A stretch of 64,000 nucleotides of DNA from an uncultured Prevotella sp. (GTDB lineage Bacteria; Bacteroidota; Bacteroidia; Bacteroidales; Bacteroidaceae), in contig OMXO01000005.1 of the NCBI GenBank assembly GCA_900315035.1, forward strand, positions 1-64,000, read 5' to 3'. The position numbers and the translations under genes are program-made. Shown piece after piece: positions 1 through 7,280 of the stretch (its first letter is position 1; every line of letters starts with the position of its first letter). A model generated the notes under the pieces. The model was not told the origin of the DNA. It saw nothing but the letters and a program-made list of their open reading frames with translations, and made no database searches.

Positions 1-106
1 CCGCAACTTCGGTAAGAAATCGCTCACCGAGCTTGATGATTTGCTCGAGAGTCTGAATCTGTCGTTTGGAACCGATATTTCAAAGTATAAACTGGACAAA
101 GAGTAA
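1..106 (+). CDS. rpoA: RNA polymerase alpha subunit, C-terminal end (partial)
   Basis: Only the last 34 codons are present; the gene enters from the left edge with its first complete codon at base 2 and stops with TAA at 104-106. The tail contains [15 protein letters not shown], the end of the helix-hairpin-helix alpha C-terminal domain that contacts upstream DNA and activators. rplQ follows after 51 bp, the usual order at the end of the bacterial alpha operon, which supports the call despite the short sequence. Confidence 0.9.
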   Translation, partial: RNFGKKSLTELDDLLESLNLSFGTDISKYKLDKE

Positions 107-157
107 CTGTAGGCTACACCTATAAGACTCAACGCCCAATAAAAGCAAAAGACAAAA

Positions 158-664
158 ATGAGACATAATAAGAAATTCAATCATCTCGGTCGTACTGCAT
201 CTCACCGCAGTGCCATGCTTGCTAACATGGCAATCTCGCTGATCATGCACAAAAGAATCACTACGACCGTCGCAAAGGCTAAGGCCCTCAAGAAGTATGT
301 AGAGCCCCTGATCACAAAGGCTAAGGAGGATACTACAAACTCACGTCGTGTAGTATTCAGCTACCTTCAGAACAAGGATGCTATCAAAGAGCTCTTCGGA
401 GAAGTATCTCAGAAGGTTGGTGACCGTCCAGGTGGATACACCCGTATCATTAAGCTCGGCACACGTCAGGGTGATGCTGCTCAGATCTGCTTCATCGAGC
501 TCGTTGACTTCGACGAGGCAATGGCTAAGGAGACCAAGAAGAAGTCTACTCGCCGTTCTCGTAAGTCTGCTCCTAATAAGGCAGAGGCTGCTCCCGCTGA
601 GGCTCCTGTTGCTGAGGAGGCAAAGGCTGAGGAGGCTCCCGCTGCAGAGGCTAAGGCCGAATAA
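158..664 (+). CDS. rplQ: 50S ribosomal protein bL17
   Basis: Structural protein of the large ribosomal subunit near the peptide exit tunnel. The first ~120 residues are a full bL17 domain beginning [17 protein letters not shown], with the conserved basic N-terminus and the DRPGGYTRI motif. After about residue 125 comes a low-complexity tail of Lys/Arg then Ala/Glu/Pro repeats ([14 protein letters not shown]); such extensions occur in Bacteroidetes bL17 and are probably disordered. It lies 51 bp after rpoA and is followed by a strong terminator, so it is the last gene of the alpha operon. There is no Shine-Dalgarno; the leader before the ATG is A-rich, as usual in this phylum. Confidence 0.97.
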   Translation: MRHNKKFNHLGRTASHRSAMLANMAISLIMHKRITTTVAKAKALKKYVEPLITKAKEDTTNSRRVVFSYLQNKDAIKELFGEVSQKVGDRPGGYTRIIKLGTRQGDAAQICFIELVDFDEAMAKETKKKSTRRSRKSAPNKAEAAPAEAPVAEEAKAEEAPAAEAKAE

Positions 665-690
665 TCGGAATTTGAATCCCTTCTATAAGG

Positions 691-727
691 CGAGTCCGTA
701 TCTTAAGAGATGCGGACTCGTTTTTTT
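691..727 (+). terminator. Intrinsic terminator of the rpoA-rplQ operon
   Basis: Arms CGAGTCCG (691-698) and CGGACTCG (713-720) form a perfect stem that extends inward through wobble and A-T pairs, followed directly by seven T (721-727). Confidence 0.93.
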
Positions 728-762
728 AGGATTTCCCCTATCGTTTTTTCGGGTTTTCCCCC

Positions 763-792
763 TTGGAGTATAGAGAGAAATGCTTATCTTTG
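763..792 (+). promoter_or_regulatory. Bacteroidetes promoter for the glycine-zipper lipoprotein
   Basis: TTG at 763-765, a 19-bp spacer and TATCTTTG at 785-792 match the -33/-7 signature used by the Bacteroidetes primary sigma factor. The start codon is 27 nt further on. Confidence 0.8.
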
Positions 793-819
793 CAGCGTGA
801 ACATTAAATATTTTCGGTT

Positions 820-1572
820 ATGAAGAAGAATTTGTTGGTTTTAGCGAGCGCCTTACTGCTGTTGACAAGCTGTGGGACTTATACCGGGGCAGGTGCTGTC
901 ACAGGCGGATCTTTTGGCTCTATCATCGGCTCCGCTATCGGTGGTATAGCTGGGGGCCGTCACGGTAGTAATGTCGGTACTTTGATTGGAATGGCTGGTG
1001 GTGCTGCTGTTGGTGCTGCCGTGGGTGCTGCTGCTGATAATGCCCAGCAGCGTCAATATGAAGACTATCAGTATAATAGATCCCAGCGCCGGACCTCTTC
1101 GTCTTCACAGCGTCGATATGACTACCAGGATAATTATGACACTAACGGCGGTGGTGACGATCGTCTGTATGGCTTTGATGAACATTTCTCATCATCTGAA
1201 AAAAGTACGGCAAAGTCTGTTGATGCAGCTCTGGAAATCCGTAATCCTCGTCTTGTGGATGCGAGCAGAGACGGTGTCCTGTGCCGTGGCGAGCAGGCCC
1301 GGATGGTGTTTGAGGTCTTTAATAACTCTTCCGTACCTATCTATCGCGTACAGCCTACTGTGGCAGAAATAACTGGTAACAGGCATATCATCGTCTCGCA
1401 GAACGTCATGGTGGAGTGTATTATGCCAGGAAAAGGCATTCGCTATACGGCAGCTATCAAGGCCGATAATCGTCTAAAGGATGGTGAAGCTGTATTCCGT
1501 ATAGGCGTTACCCAGGGTAATCAAGAAGTGCCCTCTCAAACGCGGGAGTTCCCCATTATAACAAGCAAGTGA
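820..1572 (+). CDS. Glycine-zipper lipoprotein of unknown function
   Basis: The N-terminus MKKNLLVLASALLLLTSCG is a lipoprotein signal with lipobox Cys18. Residues ~23-75 are Gly/Ala-rich with GxxxG spacing (two hydrophobic stretches), a glycine-zipper 2TM-like segment that could insert in or cross the outer membrane. A Gln/Ser/Arg/Tyr-rich linker follows (~78-115). Residues ~135-250 look like a beta-rich extracytoplasmic domain (EIRNPRLVDAS, QARMVFEVFNNS) resembling Ig-like domains; this is inference from pattern only. It has its own promoter and shares a terminator hairpin with the convergent rlpA. The role is not known; an envelope structural function is possible. Confidence 0.85.
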   Translation: MKKNLLVLASALLLLTSCGTYTGAGAVTGGSFGSIIGSAIGGIAGGRHGSNVGTLIGMAGGAAVGAAVGAAADNAQQRQYEDYQYNRSQRRTSSSSQRRYDYQDNYDTNGGGDDRLYGFDEHFSSSEKSTAKSVDAALEIRNPRLVDASRDGVLCRGEQARMVFEVFNNSSVPIYRVQPTVAEITGNRHIIVSQNVMVECIMPGKGIRYTAAIKADNRLKDGEAVFRIGVTQGNQEVPSQTREFPIITSK

Positions 1573-1598
1573 CAGCCACCTGTCACTTGCTTTCTTTT
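1563..1598. terminator. Shared terminator hairpin between convergent genes
   Basis: A perfect 13-bp stem, 1563-1575 with 1580-1592, has loop CCAC and is followed on the + strand by TTTCTTTT. The stop codons of both converging genes lie in the stem, and each arm encodes Ser-Lys-stop for its own gene. T-rich sequence favours termination of + transcripts; the minus direction lacks a clear T-run. Confidence 0.85.
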
Positions 1599-2272
1599 GA
1601 GGCATTGGTATTCCGTTTCAAATATGCCTTGGATTTGTTGGGATTTGAATTGATTTCGTCCAAATCGTTTGTCCCTTTTGTCATATTGCTGCGCATATCC
1701 CTCTGTATGACTGCCTTATCTTTCTCTGTACCGTGCTCCTTTGGCTGACTCTTGTTGTGAGTCGCATCCGTCTTCTTGGAGCGGGTGTTCTGTTCTCTGA
1801 TTTTTTGCATTTCAAGGTCCTTGAGCTCCAGCCAAAGCGGTTTAGAGTCAGAGCCCTCGTTGGTACCAATATCAAACTCTGGTAGCTCTATTTCGGCGGG
1901 TTTGAATGGAATGATGGAACTGTCGTAGCGCTCCACGATTACCGGAGCTATCCCTTGTGAAATGATACCAAGTTCCTTGGCGGCACGTACTGAGAGGTCT
2001 ACAACCCGTCCTCTCGCATAGGGGCCTCGGTCGGTCACTTTGACGATGACACTGAGACCGTTTGCTGGGTTTGTCACTTTGAGTAAGGTTCCGAACGGAT
2101 AGGTCTTGTGGGCACACGTCAAAGAGTCGTGATGTAAGCGTTCGCCATTGGCAGTCCTTCGTCCAGTCCAGTTCTTGGAATAATACGAAGCTACACCTCT
2201 CTGAGTTTGAGCCTCCAGAGGGGTGTAGCTGAATAGTAATGTTAATGTTGTTATGGCTATCTCTTTTATCAT
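1583..2272 (-). CDS. rlpA: RlpA-like septal ring lytic transglycosylase / double-psi beta-barrel protein
   Basis: Secreted protein with a signal peptide (~residues 1-21, cleavage after EAQ) followed by a double-psi beta-barrel: GVASYYSKNWTGRRTANGE, then GTLLKVTNP and VKVTDRGPYARGRVVDLS, which carry the conserved residues of RlpA barrels (the Asp in TDRGP is the presumed catalytic acid). RlpA cleaves denuded peptidoglycan glycans at the septum. No SPOR domain is visible; instead residues ~130-229 are a charged Lys/Asn/Ser-rich tail. Its ATG overlaps the stop of gdhA (ATGA), so it is probably translated from the gdhA transcript, an odd pairing of nitrogen metabolism with wall remodelling. Confidence 0.88.
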   Translation of the reverse strand: MIKEIAITTLTLLFSYTPLEAQTQRGVASYYSKNWTGRRTANGERLHHDSLTCAHKTYPFGTLLKVTNPANGLSVIVKVTDRGPYARGRVVDLSVRAAKELGIISQGIAPVIVERYDSSIIPFKPAEIELPEFDIGTNEGSDSKPLWLELKDLEMQKIREQNTRSKKTDATHNKSQPKEHGTEKDKAVIQRDMRSNMTKGTNDLDEINSNPNKSKAYLKRNTNASKESK

Positions 2273-3603
2273 ACAATGCCTTGCGCCATCATAGCATTTG
2301 CTACTTTCATGAAGCCAGCAACATTAGCACCCTTTACATAGTTGATATAGCCGTTCTCCTGACCGTACTTCACACACTGACCGTGGATATTCGACATGAT
2401 GCGATGCAGTTTCTCATCGACCTCTGCGCCTGTCCATGCAATACGTTCTGAGTTCTGCGTCATCTCAAGGCCAGAGGTAGCCACACCACCGGCATTCACA
2501 GCCTTACCTGGTGCGAAGAGCTGCTTGGCATCGATGAACTTATTGACAGCCTCTGCCGTGCATCCCATGTTCGACACCTCAGCGACGCAGAGCGGCTTGT
2601 TGGCAAGAATCCTGTCGGCATCTTCACCATTCAGTTCGTTCTGAGTGGCGCATGGCAGGTAGATGTCTGCTTTCTGCTCCCACGGTTTTTTACCGGCGAA
2701 GAAGGTGGCACCGTCAAACTCTTCCTCATAAGGCTGGCAAACGTCATTGCCAGATGCACGCAGCTCGAGCATATATTCAATTTTCTCGGCATCGAGACCG
2801 GCGGGATCGTAGATATAGCCGTCAGGACCACTGATGGTGATGACTTTTGCTCCGAGTTCCGTTGCCTTCTTGGCTGCTCCCCATGCTACGTTGCCGAAGC
2901 CTGAGAGTGCCACGGTCTTACCCTTGATGTCCAATCCGTGTTCCTCAAGCATCTGATGTACGAAGTACAGAGCGCCAAAGCCTGTGGCCTCCGGACGGAG
3001 GATGGAGCCTCCCCATTCCATGCCCTTGCCAGTAAGCACACCCTGGAACTGGTGTGTCAGTTTCTTGTATTGTCCGAACAGGTATCCAATCTCGCGTGCT
3101 CCAACACCGATGTCACCTGCTGGTACGTCCTCGTCAGGACCGATATGACGGTAGAGCTCTGTCATGAATGCCTGACAGAACTTCATGACCTCATTGTCGC
3201 TCTTGCCGCGGATAGAGAAGTCGGATCCACCTTTACCGCCACCCATAGGTAGGGTGGTAAGGGCGTTCTTGAAGGTCTGCTCAAAACCGAGGAACTTCAG
3301 AATTGAAAGATTCACGGATGAGTGGAAGCGCAGTCCGCCCTTGTAGGGACCGATAGCGCTATTGAACTGTACGCGGTAGCCAAGGTTCACTTGCACCTCG
3401 CCCTTGTCATCGACCCAGGGCACACGGAATGTGATGATGCGCTCAGGCTCCACGATGCGCTCTATGATCTTAGCCTTCTCAAATTCGGGATGCTGATTAT
3501 AGACATCCTTGATTGATTCAAGCACTTCTCTTACTGCCTGTAAATACTCTAATTCGCCTGGGTGCTTCTGCTCCAGCGATTGCATGATTTTCTCTACTTC
3601 CAT
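2269..3603 (-). CDS. gdhA: NADP-type glutamate dehydrogenase
   Basis: Hexameric glutamate dehydrogenase of the usual ~445-residue length; it interconverts 2-oxoglutarate plus ammonium with glutamate in the cytoplasm. Visible signatures are RVQFNSAIGPYKGGLRFH, the catalytic-lysine segment PMGGGKGGSDF, PAGDIGVGAREIGY and the Rossmann segment ALSGFGNVAWGAA. Cofactor preference is inferred from resemblance to the NADP-linked family. It has its own promoter at 3662-3692 with a 58-nt leader, and it overlaps rlpA downstream by 4 bp. A glutamine synthetase lies ~4 kb away, so two ammonium-assimilation enzymes are close together. Confidence 0.96.
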   Translation of the reverse strand: MEVEKIMQSLEQKHPGELEYLQAVREVLESIKDVYNQHPEFEKAKIIERIVEPERIITFRVPWVDDKGEVQVNLGYRVQFNSAIGPYKGGLRFHSSVNLSILKFLGFEQTFKNALTTLPMGGGKGGSDFSIRGKSDNEVMKFCQAFMTELYRHIGPDEDVPAGDIGVGAREIGYLFGQYKKLTHQFQGVLTGKGMEWGGSILRPEATGFGALYFVHQMLEEHGLDIKGKTVALSGFGNVAWGAAKKATELGAKVITISGPDGYIYDPAGLDAEKIEYMLELRASGNDVCQPYEEEFDGATFFAGKKPWEQKADIYLPCATQNELNGEDADRILANKPLCVAEVSNMGCTAEAVNKFIDAKQLFAPGKAVNAGGVATSGLEMTQNSERIAWTGAEVDEKLHRIMSNIHGQCVKYGQENGYINYVKGANVAGFMKVANAMMAQGIV

Positions 3604-3661
3604 GGCTTTAACTTTTTTTGAATATTTGTTTTAAGTTATCAATTTGTTATTGATGATGGTG

Positions 3662-3692
3662 CAAATATAGAAAAATAATCGGTACCCTCCAA
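3662..3692 (-). promoter_or_regulatory. gdhA promoter nested in a hairpin
   Basis: On the minus strand, TTG (complement of 3690-3692), 20 bp, then TATATTTG (complement of 3662-3669). The TTG lies in the loop of the inverted repeat at 3671-3712, and one arm of that repeat fills the spacer, so the hairpin DNA could also act as an operator. Confidence 0.75.
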
Positions 3693-3712
3693 GGAAAGTG
3701 CCGATTATTTTT
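3671..3712 (-). terminator. Terminator-like inverted repeat after metY
   Basis: Arms AAAAATAATCGG (3671-3682) and CCGATTATTTTT (3701-3712) are perfectly complementary over 12 bp with an 18-nt loop. Transcripts leaving metY on the minus strand would form a stem ending in a T-run, 24 bp after the metY stop. The stem is AT-rich, so efficiency is uncertain. Confidence 0.7.
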
Positions 3713-3736
3713 CGAATAAAGTTACATTTTGTTAAA

Positions 3737-5020
3737 TCAAATCTTTGCAAGAGCCTGTTTGATGTCGTCGAGAATGTCTTCTACATCCTCAATGCCGACG
3801 CTCAGACGGATCAGGTCTGGGGCAACACCAGCCTCACGCAGTTGTTCGTCAGTGAGCTGGCGGTGGGTATGGCTGGCAGGATGCAGTACGCAGGTACGGG
3901 CATCTGCCACGTGGGTTACGATATTGATCATTTCCAATGAGTCCATCCACTTGATGGCCGTTTCGCGGTCTCCCTTCAGTCCGAAGGCAATGACACCGCA
4001 CGAGCCGTTGGGCAGGTATTTCTGGCCTAGCTCATAGTATTTGTCATCTTTGAGTCCACAGTAGTGTACCCATGCCACTTTAGGCTCGTCGTGCAGGAAC
4101 TCGGCAATCTTCTGTGCGTTCTTGCAGTGCTGGGCCATACGCAGATGGAGTGTCTGCAGACCGAGGTTCAGCAGGAAAGAGTTCTGAGGGGCGGGAATGC
4201 TACCCAGGTCGCGCATCAGCTGAGCCACGAGTTTAGTCGTAAAGCCCATCTTACCGAAGGCCTTCACGTAGGTCAGCCCATGGTACGATTCGTCGGGCGT
4301 GCAGAGACCAGGGAACTTCTCAGCATGTGCGAGCCAGTCGAAATTGCCACTATCGACGACGCAACCTCCCACCTGAGTGGCCATACCATCCATATACTTG
4401 GTGGTGGAGTGGGTGACAATGTCAGCGCCCCATTCAAAAGGACGGCAATTGATAGGTGTTGCAAACGTGTTGTCGATGATGAGGGGCACCCCGTTCTTGT
4501 GGGCAATCTTTGCAAATTTCTCGATGTCGAGAACAGCGCAGCCAGGATTGGTGATGGTCTCGCCAAAGAGCGCCTTGGTGTTGGGCTTGAAGGCAGCCTG
4601 AATCTCTTCCTCGCTAGCCTCGGGTGAAACGAAGGTACACTCGATGCCAAGCTTCTTCAGCGTGACACCGAAGAGGTTGAATGTTCCGCCGTAAATCTCG
4701 TTAGAAGTCACGAAGTGGTCGCCTGCCTCACAGATGTTGAAGAGCGCGTAGAAATTAGCTGCCTGTCCAGAGGATGTCAGCACTGCGCCTACACCACCTT
4801 CGAGAGCTGCAATCTTAGCTGCTACAGCATCGTTGGTCGGATTCTGCAGTCGGGTATAGAAATATCCCTCCTTCTTGAGGTCAAACAATTGTGCCATCTC
4901 GTCCGAGTCGTCATACTTGAACGTTGTCGATTGGATGATAGGCAACTCTATAGGTTCTCCATTCTTGGCCTTATAGCCTGCCTGTACGCAGAGCGATCCG
5001 CGTCTTAATTTCTTGTCCAT
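3737..5020 (-). CDS. metY: O-acetylhomoserine aminocarboxypropyltransferase (sulfhydrylase)
   Basis: PLP enzyme of the Cys/Met metabolism family (427 aa) that makes homocysteine from O-acetylhomoserine and sulfide. Visible are GYFYTRLQNPTNDAVAAKIAALEGG, SGQAANFYAL, the cofactor-phosphate region and the PLP lysine in HSTTKYMDG, plus the C-terminal HPASHTHRQLT. The start chosen is ATG at 5018-5020 (MDKKLRRGSLC), 30 nt after a -7 box; a longer in-frame reading upstream would run through the promoter. It is a stand-alone gene ending in the hairpin at 3671-3712. Confidence 0.94.
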   Translation of the reverse strand: MDKKLRRGSLCVQAGYKAKNGEPIELPIIQSTTFKYDDSDEMAQLFDLKKEGYFYTRLQNPTNDAVAAKIAALEGGVGAVLTSSGQAANFYALFNICEAGDHFVTSNEIYGGTFNLFGVTLKKLGIECTFVSPEASEEEIQAAFKPNTKALFGETITNPGCAVLDIEKFAKIAHKNGVPLIIDNTFATPINCRPFEWGADIVTHSTTKYMDGMATQVGGCVVDSGNFDWLAHAEKFPGLCTPDESYHGLTYVKAFGKMGFTTKLVAQLMRDLGSIPAPQNSFLLNLGLQTLHLRMAQHCKNAQKIAEFLHDEPKVAWVHYCGLKDDKYYELGQKYLPNGSCGVIAFGLKGDRETAIKWMDSLEMINIVTHVADARTCVLHPASHTHRQLTDEQLREAGVAPDLIRLSVGIEDVEDILDDIKQALAKI

Positions 5021-5049
5021 ATTGCTTGTCGGTTGTATAATAATGGCGG

Positions 5050-5057
5050 CAAAGTTA
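5050..5057 (-). promoter_or_regulatory. metY -7 box
   Basis: TAACTTTG on the minus strand, 29 nt from the metY ATG. No good -33 TTG is visible at the normal distance. Confidence 0.6.
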
Positions 5058-5100
5058 CAAAAAAATAGTAGAAACCGTGCCTGATTTTGAATTATTTTCG

Positions 5101-5108
5101 TATCTTTG
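5101..5108 (+). promoter_or_regulatory. -7 box for the repeat protein gene
   Basis: TATCTTTG at 5101-5108, 31 nt before the ATG at 5140 and divergent from the metY promoter. A -33 element at standard spacing is not evident. Confidence 0.6.
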
Positions 5109-5139
5109 CCCCGAATAATAACCCTAAACTCGTATAAAT

Positions 5140-5550
5140 ATGAAGGTATTGCGTGTTTTATTGATGGCATTGGCCATAATGTTGACAACTGATTTGTCTG
5201 CACAGACAGTTTATAACAGCAACGGTTCAAGTTGTGGCAAGATTGAGAGTAACGGCACTGTGCGCAACCGTAATGGCTCTCAGATTGGTAAGATTGAAAG
5301 CAATGGCACCGTGCGTAACTCTAGTGGCTCGCAGATCGGTAAGATTGACAGCGATGGTACTATTCGTAATAGCAGTGGATCGAGCATTGGCAAGGTCGAT
5401 AGAGACGGAACAGTCCGTAACTCTAGTGGCTCAAGTATCGGCAAGGTAGAGAGCGACGGTACCATCCGCAATGGTAGTGGCTCAAGCATTGGTAAAGTAT
5501 CTGGCATTCCTAAGGAGTGGGCTGCTGCTTATTTCTTCTTTTTCTTCTAA
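5140..5550 (+). CDS. Secreted protein made of tandem ~17-residue repeats
   Basis: After a signal peptide (MKVLRVLLMALAIMLTTDLSA, Gln next) the mature protein is six imperfect copies of a ~17-residue unit of the form GKIESNGTVRNSSGSQI: Gly-Lys-(I/V)-(E/D)-x-(N/D)-Gly-Thr-(V/I)-Arg-Asn-x-x-Gly-Ser-x-I. The regular N-G and G-S turns predict short beta strands, compatible with a closed beta fold. I recall a Bacteroidetes family labelled 5-fold beta-flower protein with this pattern, but I cannot verify it here. The C-terminus ends in IPKEWAAAYFFFFF, five Phe in a row, which is unusual and may be a membrane or assembly signal. Function unknown. The next gene begins a few bases after the stop. Confidence 0.85.
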   Translation: MKVLRVLLMALAIMLTTDLSAQTVYNSNGSSCGKIESNGTVRNRNGSQIGKIESNGTVRNSSGSQIGKIDSDGTIRNSSGSSIGKVDRDGTVRNSSGSSIGKVESDGTIRNGSGSSIGKVSGIPKEWAAAYFFFFF

Positions 5551-5556
5551 TCATTG

Positions 5557-6438
5557 ATGAATCATGGCATAACTGAGGGCTATATGCCCTTTATGGGCTA
5601 CCAGACCTACTACCGTATCGTTGGCGAACCTTCAGAGAAGGCTCCCTTGCTGCTGCTTCACGGTGGTCCGGGCAGTACACACAACTATTTCGAGGTGCTC
5701 GACTGTATCGCTGACACTGGGCGGCAAGTGATATCATACGACCAGATAGGTTGTGGCAACTCCTATCTCGACGGGCATCCAGAGTTGTGGACGCAGCAGA
5801 CGTGGATAGAAGAACTCATCGCCATTCGCGAGTATCTTCATCTGGAGGCTGTTCACATGCTCGGACAGTCGTGGGGAGCGATGCAGGCAATAGCCTATGC
5901 CATCGATGAGAAACCTGCAGGCATCAAGTCGCTGATTCTCTCATCTGGTCATGCCTCCAGTTCTCTGTGGGCCAGTGAACAGCACCGGCTTATCAAGTAT
6001 ATGTCGGCAGAAGATCAAGAGGCCATCAGACGGGCAGAAGCTACAGGAAAATGGGATGATCCAGACTACCTCCGCGCCAATGAGCATTACTTTGAACTTT
6101 ATGTGACCAGCGTCGATGAGCATTCACCTGAGTGCTTAAGACGTAAGAAACGTGCTGGCACAGAGGCTTATCTCTATGGCTGGGGACCTAACGAGTATCA
6201 GCCGCTTGGCAGCCTGAAGGATTTTGAATATACAGACCTCCTGAACCAGATATCCCAGCCGACACTGATCTGTAGTGGTACGCAGGATATCTGTACTCCC
6301 GTTGTCGCTGCCTCACTCTATGAGCATATTCCTCACAGCCGCTGGCATCTGTTCCGCCATTCGCGCCACATGTGTTTCGTGGATGCCCACAAAGAATATT
6401 GCGAGGTGCTTACCGACTGGCTGCAAGAGACGGATTGA
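5557..6438 (+). CDS. Proline iminopeptidase-like alpha/beta hydrolase
   Basis: An alpha/beta hydrolase of ~293 residues, probably removing N-terminal proline or hydrolysing amino-acid amides (S33 peptidase family). It carries the oxyanion motif HGGPGS near residue 37, YDQIGCGNS, the nucleophile elbow GQSWGAM, a late acid in SGTQDICTP and the His in HSRHMCF. The likely start is ATG at 5557; an in-frame TTG lies just before it. There is no signal peptide, so it is cytoplasmic. It starts 6 bp after the repeat-protein stop, so the two are probably co-transcribed, but no functional link is obvious. Confidence 0.9.
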   Translation: MNHGITEGYMPFMGYQTYYRIVGEPSEKAPLLLLHGGPGSTHNYFEVLDCIADTGRQVISYDQIGCGNSYLDGHPELWTQQTWIEELIAIREYLHLEAVHMLGQSWGAMQAIAYAIDEKPAGIKSLILSSGHASSSLWASEQHRLIKYMSAEDQEAIRRAEATGKWDDPDYLRANEHYFELYVTSVDEHSPECLRRKKRAGTEAYLYGWGPNEYQPLGSLKDFEYTDLLNQISQPTLICSGTQDICTPVVAASLYEHIPHSRWHLFRHSRHMCFVDAHKEYCEVLTDWLQETD

Positions 6439-6589
6439 GGCCTCGTATGGCGTATGTCCGTTGGACTAATTAACCACATTTTTGTTAATCTCCACACTTT
6501 TTAATTGAAATAAGTTTAATGTTGGTTTAATTTATATATCCATAAGACTAAATAATCCTTGTTTAACGTTCTTCCTGCGCAGAAAGGCT

Positions 6590-6597
6590 TACATTTG
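6590..6597 (+). promoter_or_regulatory. -7 box only five bases before a start codon
   Basis: TACATTTG at 6590-6597 is followed by five bases and then the ATG at 6603. Transcription from this box would begin at or next to the start codon, giving a leaderless or nearly leaderless mRNA. Confidence 0.65.
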
Positions 6598-6602
6598 CAG
6601 CG

Positions 6603-7151
6603 ATGAACGTGCGTACCTTATATTATATCCTATTGCTGCTGCCTTCGGTCGTGTTTGCCCAACGACAGATGGTGGTGGTCAATGTAGAGTCGAAGGTGCC
6701 TGTGCGTGATGTAAGAATCAGTGCCGATAGCGGGCAGGAGATGCTCACGACTTGGGATGGACTTTTTGCGCTGCCTGACAGTTTCCAACGGCTCGACTTT
6801 CACCACCCAGACTTTGAACGTCGCTATGTGCTAAGAAGTGAAATCAAAGGCGACACAATCTTCCTAATTCCCAATATAAATGCTTTGCGCGAAGTGGTAA
6901 TCTATGGTGAACGCCGCTTCGGCAAGCGGATGGCGCAGATGCTGAAGCCCTCGCCGCAGCAACTGGAGCGCGACAAACTGCCGCAGGTGATTCCTTCAGG
7001 ACCTGACGTCTTGGCCATTGCCACCTGGCTCTATGAGAATATCTACGGCAAGAAACATAAAAAGCGACTTGCTCGTAAGAAGGCGCTAGAAAAAGTCCGC
7101 AAACAAGAGACCAAACTCCAAGAGCGATGGGATTCACTTGAGACGAAGTGA
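6603..7151 (+). CDS. Small secreted protein with carboxypeptidase-regulatory-like N-terminus
   Basis: A 182-residue protein with a signal peptide (MNVRTLYYILLLLPSVVFA, Gln next). Residues ~20-100 resemble the beta-sandwich 'regulatory' domain found at the front of TonB-dependent receptors (VNVESKVPVRDVRISAD ... FHHPDFERRYV ... NALREVVIYGERR), including the EVVI segment that precedes plug domains, but no plug or barrel follows. The C-terminal ~50 residues are Lys/Arg-rich and probably helical (KKHKKRLARKKALEKVRKQ). Similar short Bacteroidetes proteins are annotated hypothetical. A periplasmic role is likely; the exact function is unknown. Confidence 0.8.
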   Translation: MNVRTLYYILLLLPSVVFAQRQMVVVNVESKVPVRDVRISADSGQEMLTTWDGLFALPDSFQRLDFHHPDFERRYVLRSEIKGDTIFLIPNINALREVVIYGERRFGKRMAQMLKPSPQQLERDKLPQVIPSGPDVLAIATWLYENIYGKKHKKRLARKKALEKVRKQETKLQERWDSLETK

Positions 7152-7208
7152 CGGACTTCACTTAAGACTCTTCCAGGCTACAAAGATTCGAACTTTTTCC
7201 CTAAATCA

Positions 7209-7240
7209 TTTGCTCTTCTCACATATAATTCGTATCTTTG
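7209..7240 (+). promoter_or_regulatory. Glutamine synthetase promoter
   Basis: TTTG at 7209-7212, 20 bp, then TATCTTTG at 7233-7240, a close match to the Bacteroidetes consensus; the leader to the ATG is 40 nt. Confidence 0.85.
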
Positions 7241-7280
7241 CCCTCATTATTACGCAAACTTTAAAACAACAGAACTATTT

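Noticed and set aside
3737..5230. Longer metY reading frame starting at 5230
   Set aside because: The extra 70 residues cross both divergent -7 boxes and the start of the repeat-protein gene; the family start is MDKK at 5020.
5280..5507. Antisense repeat reading frame opposite the repeat protein
   Set aside because: It is the complement of the repeats, lacks a start region with a promoter and gives a Pro/Leu repeat typical of a shadow frame.
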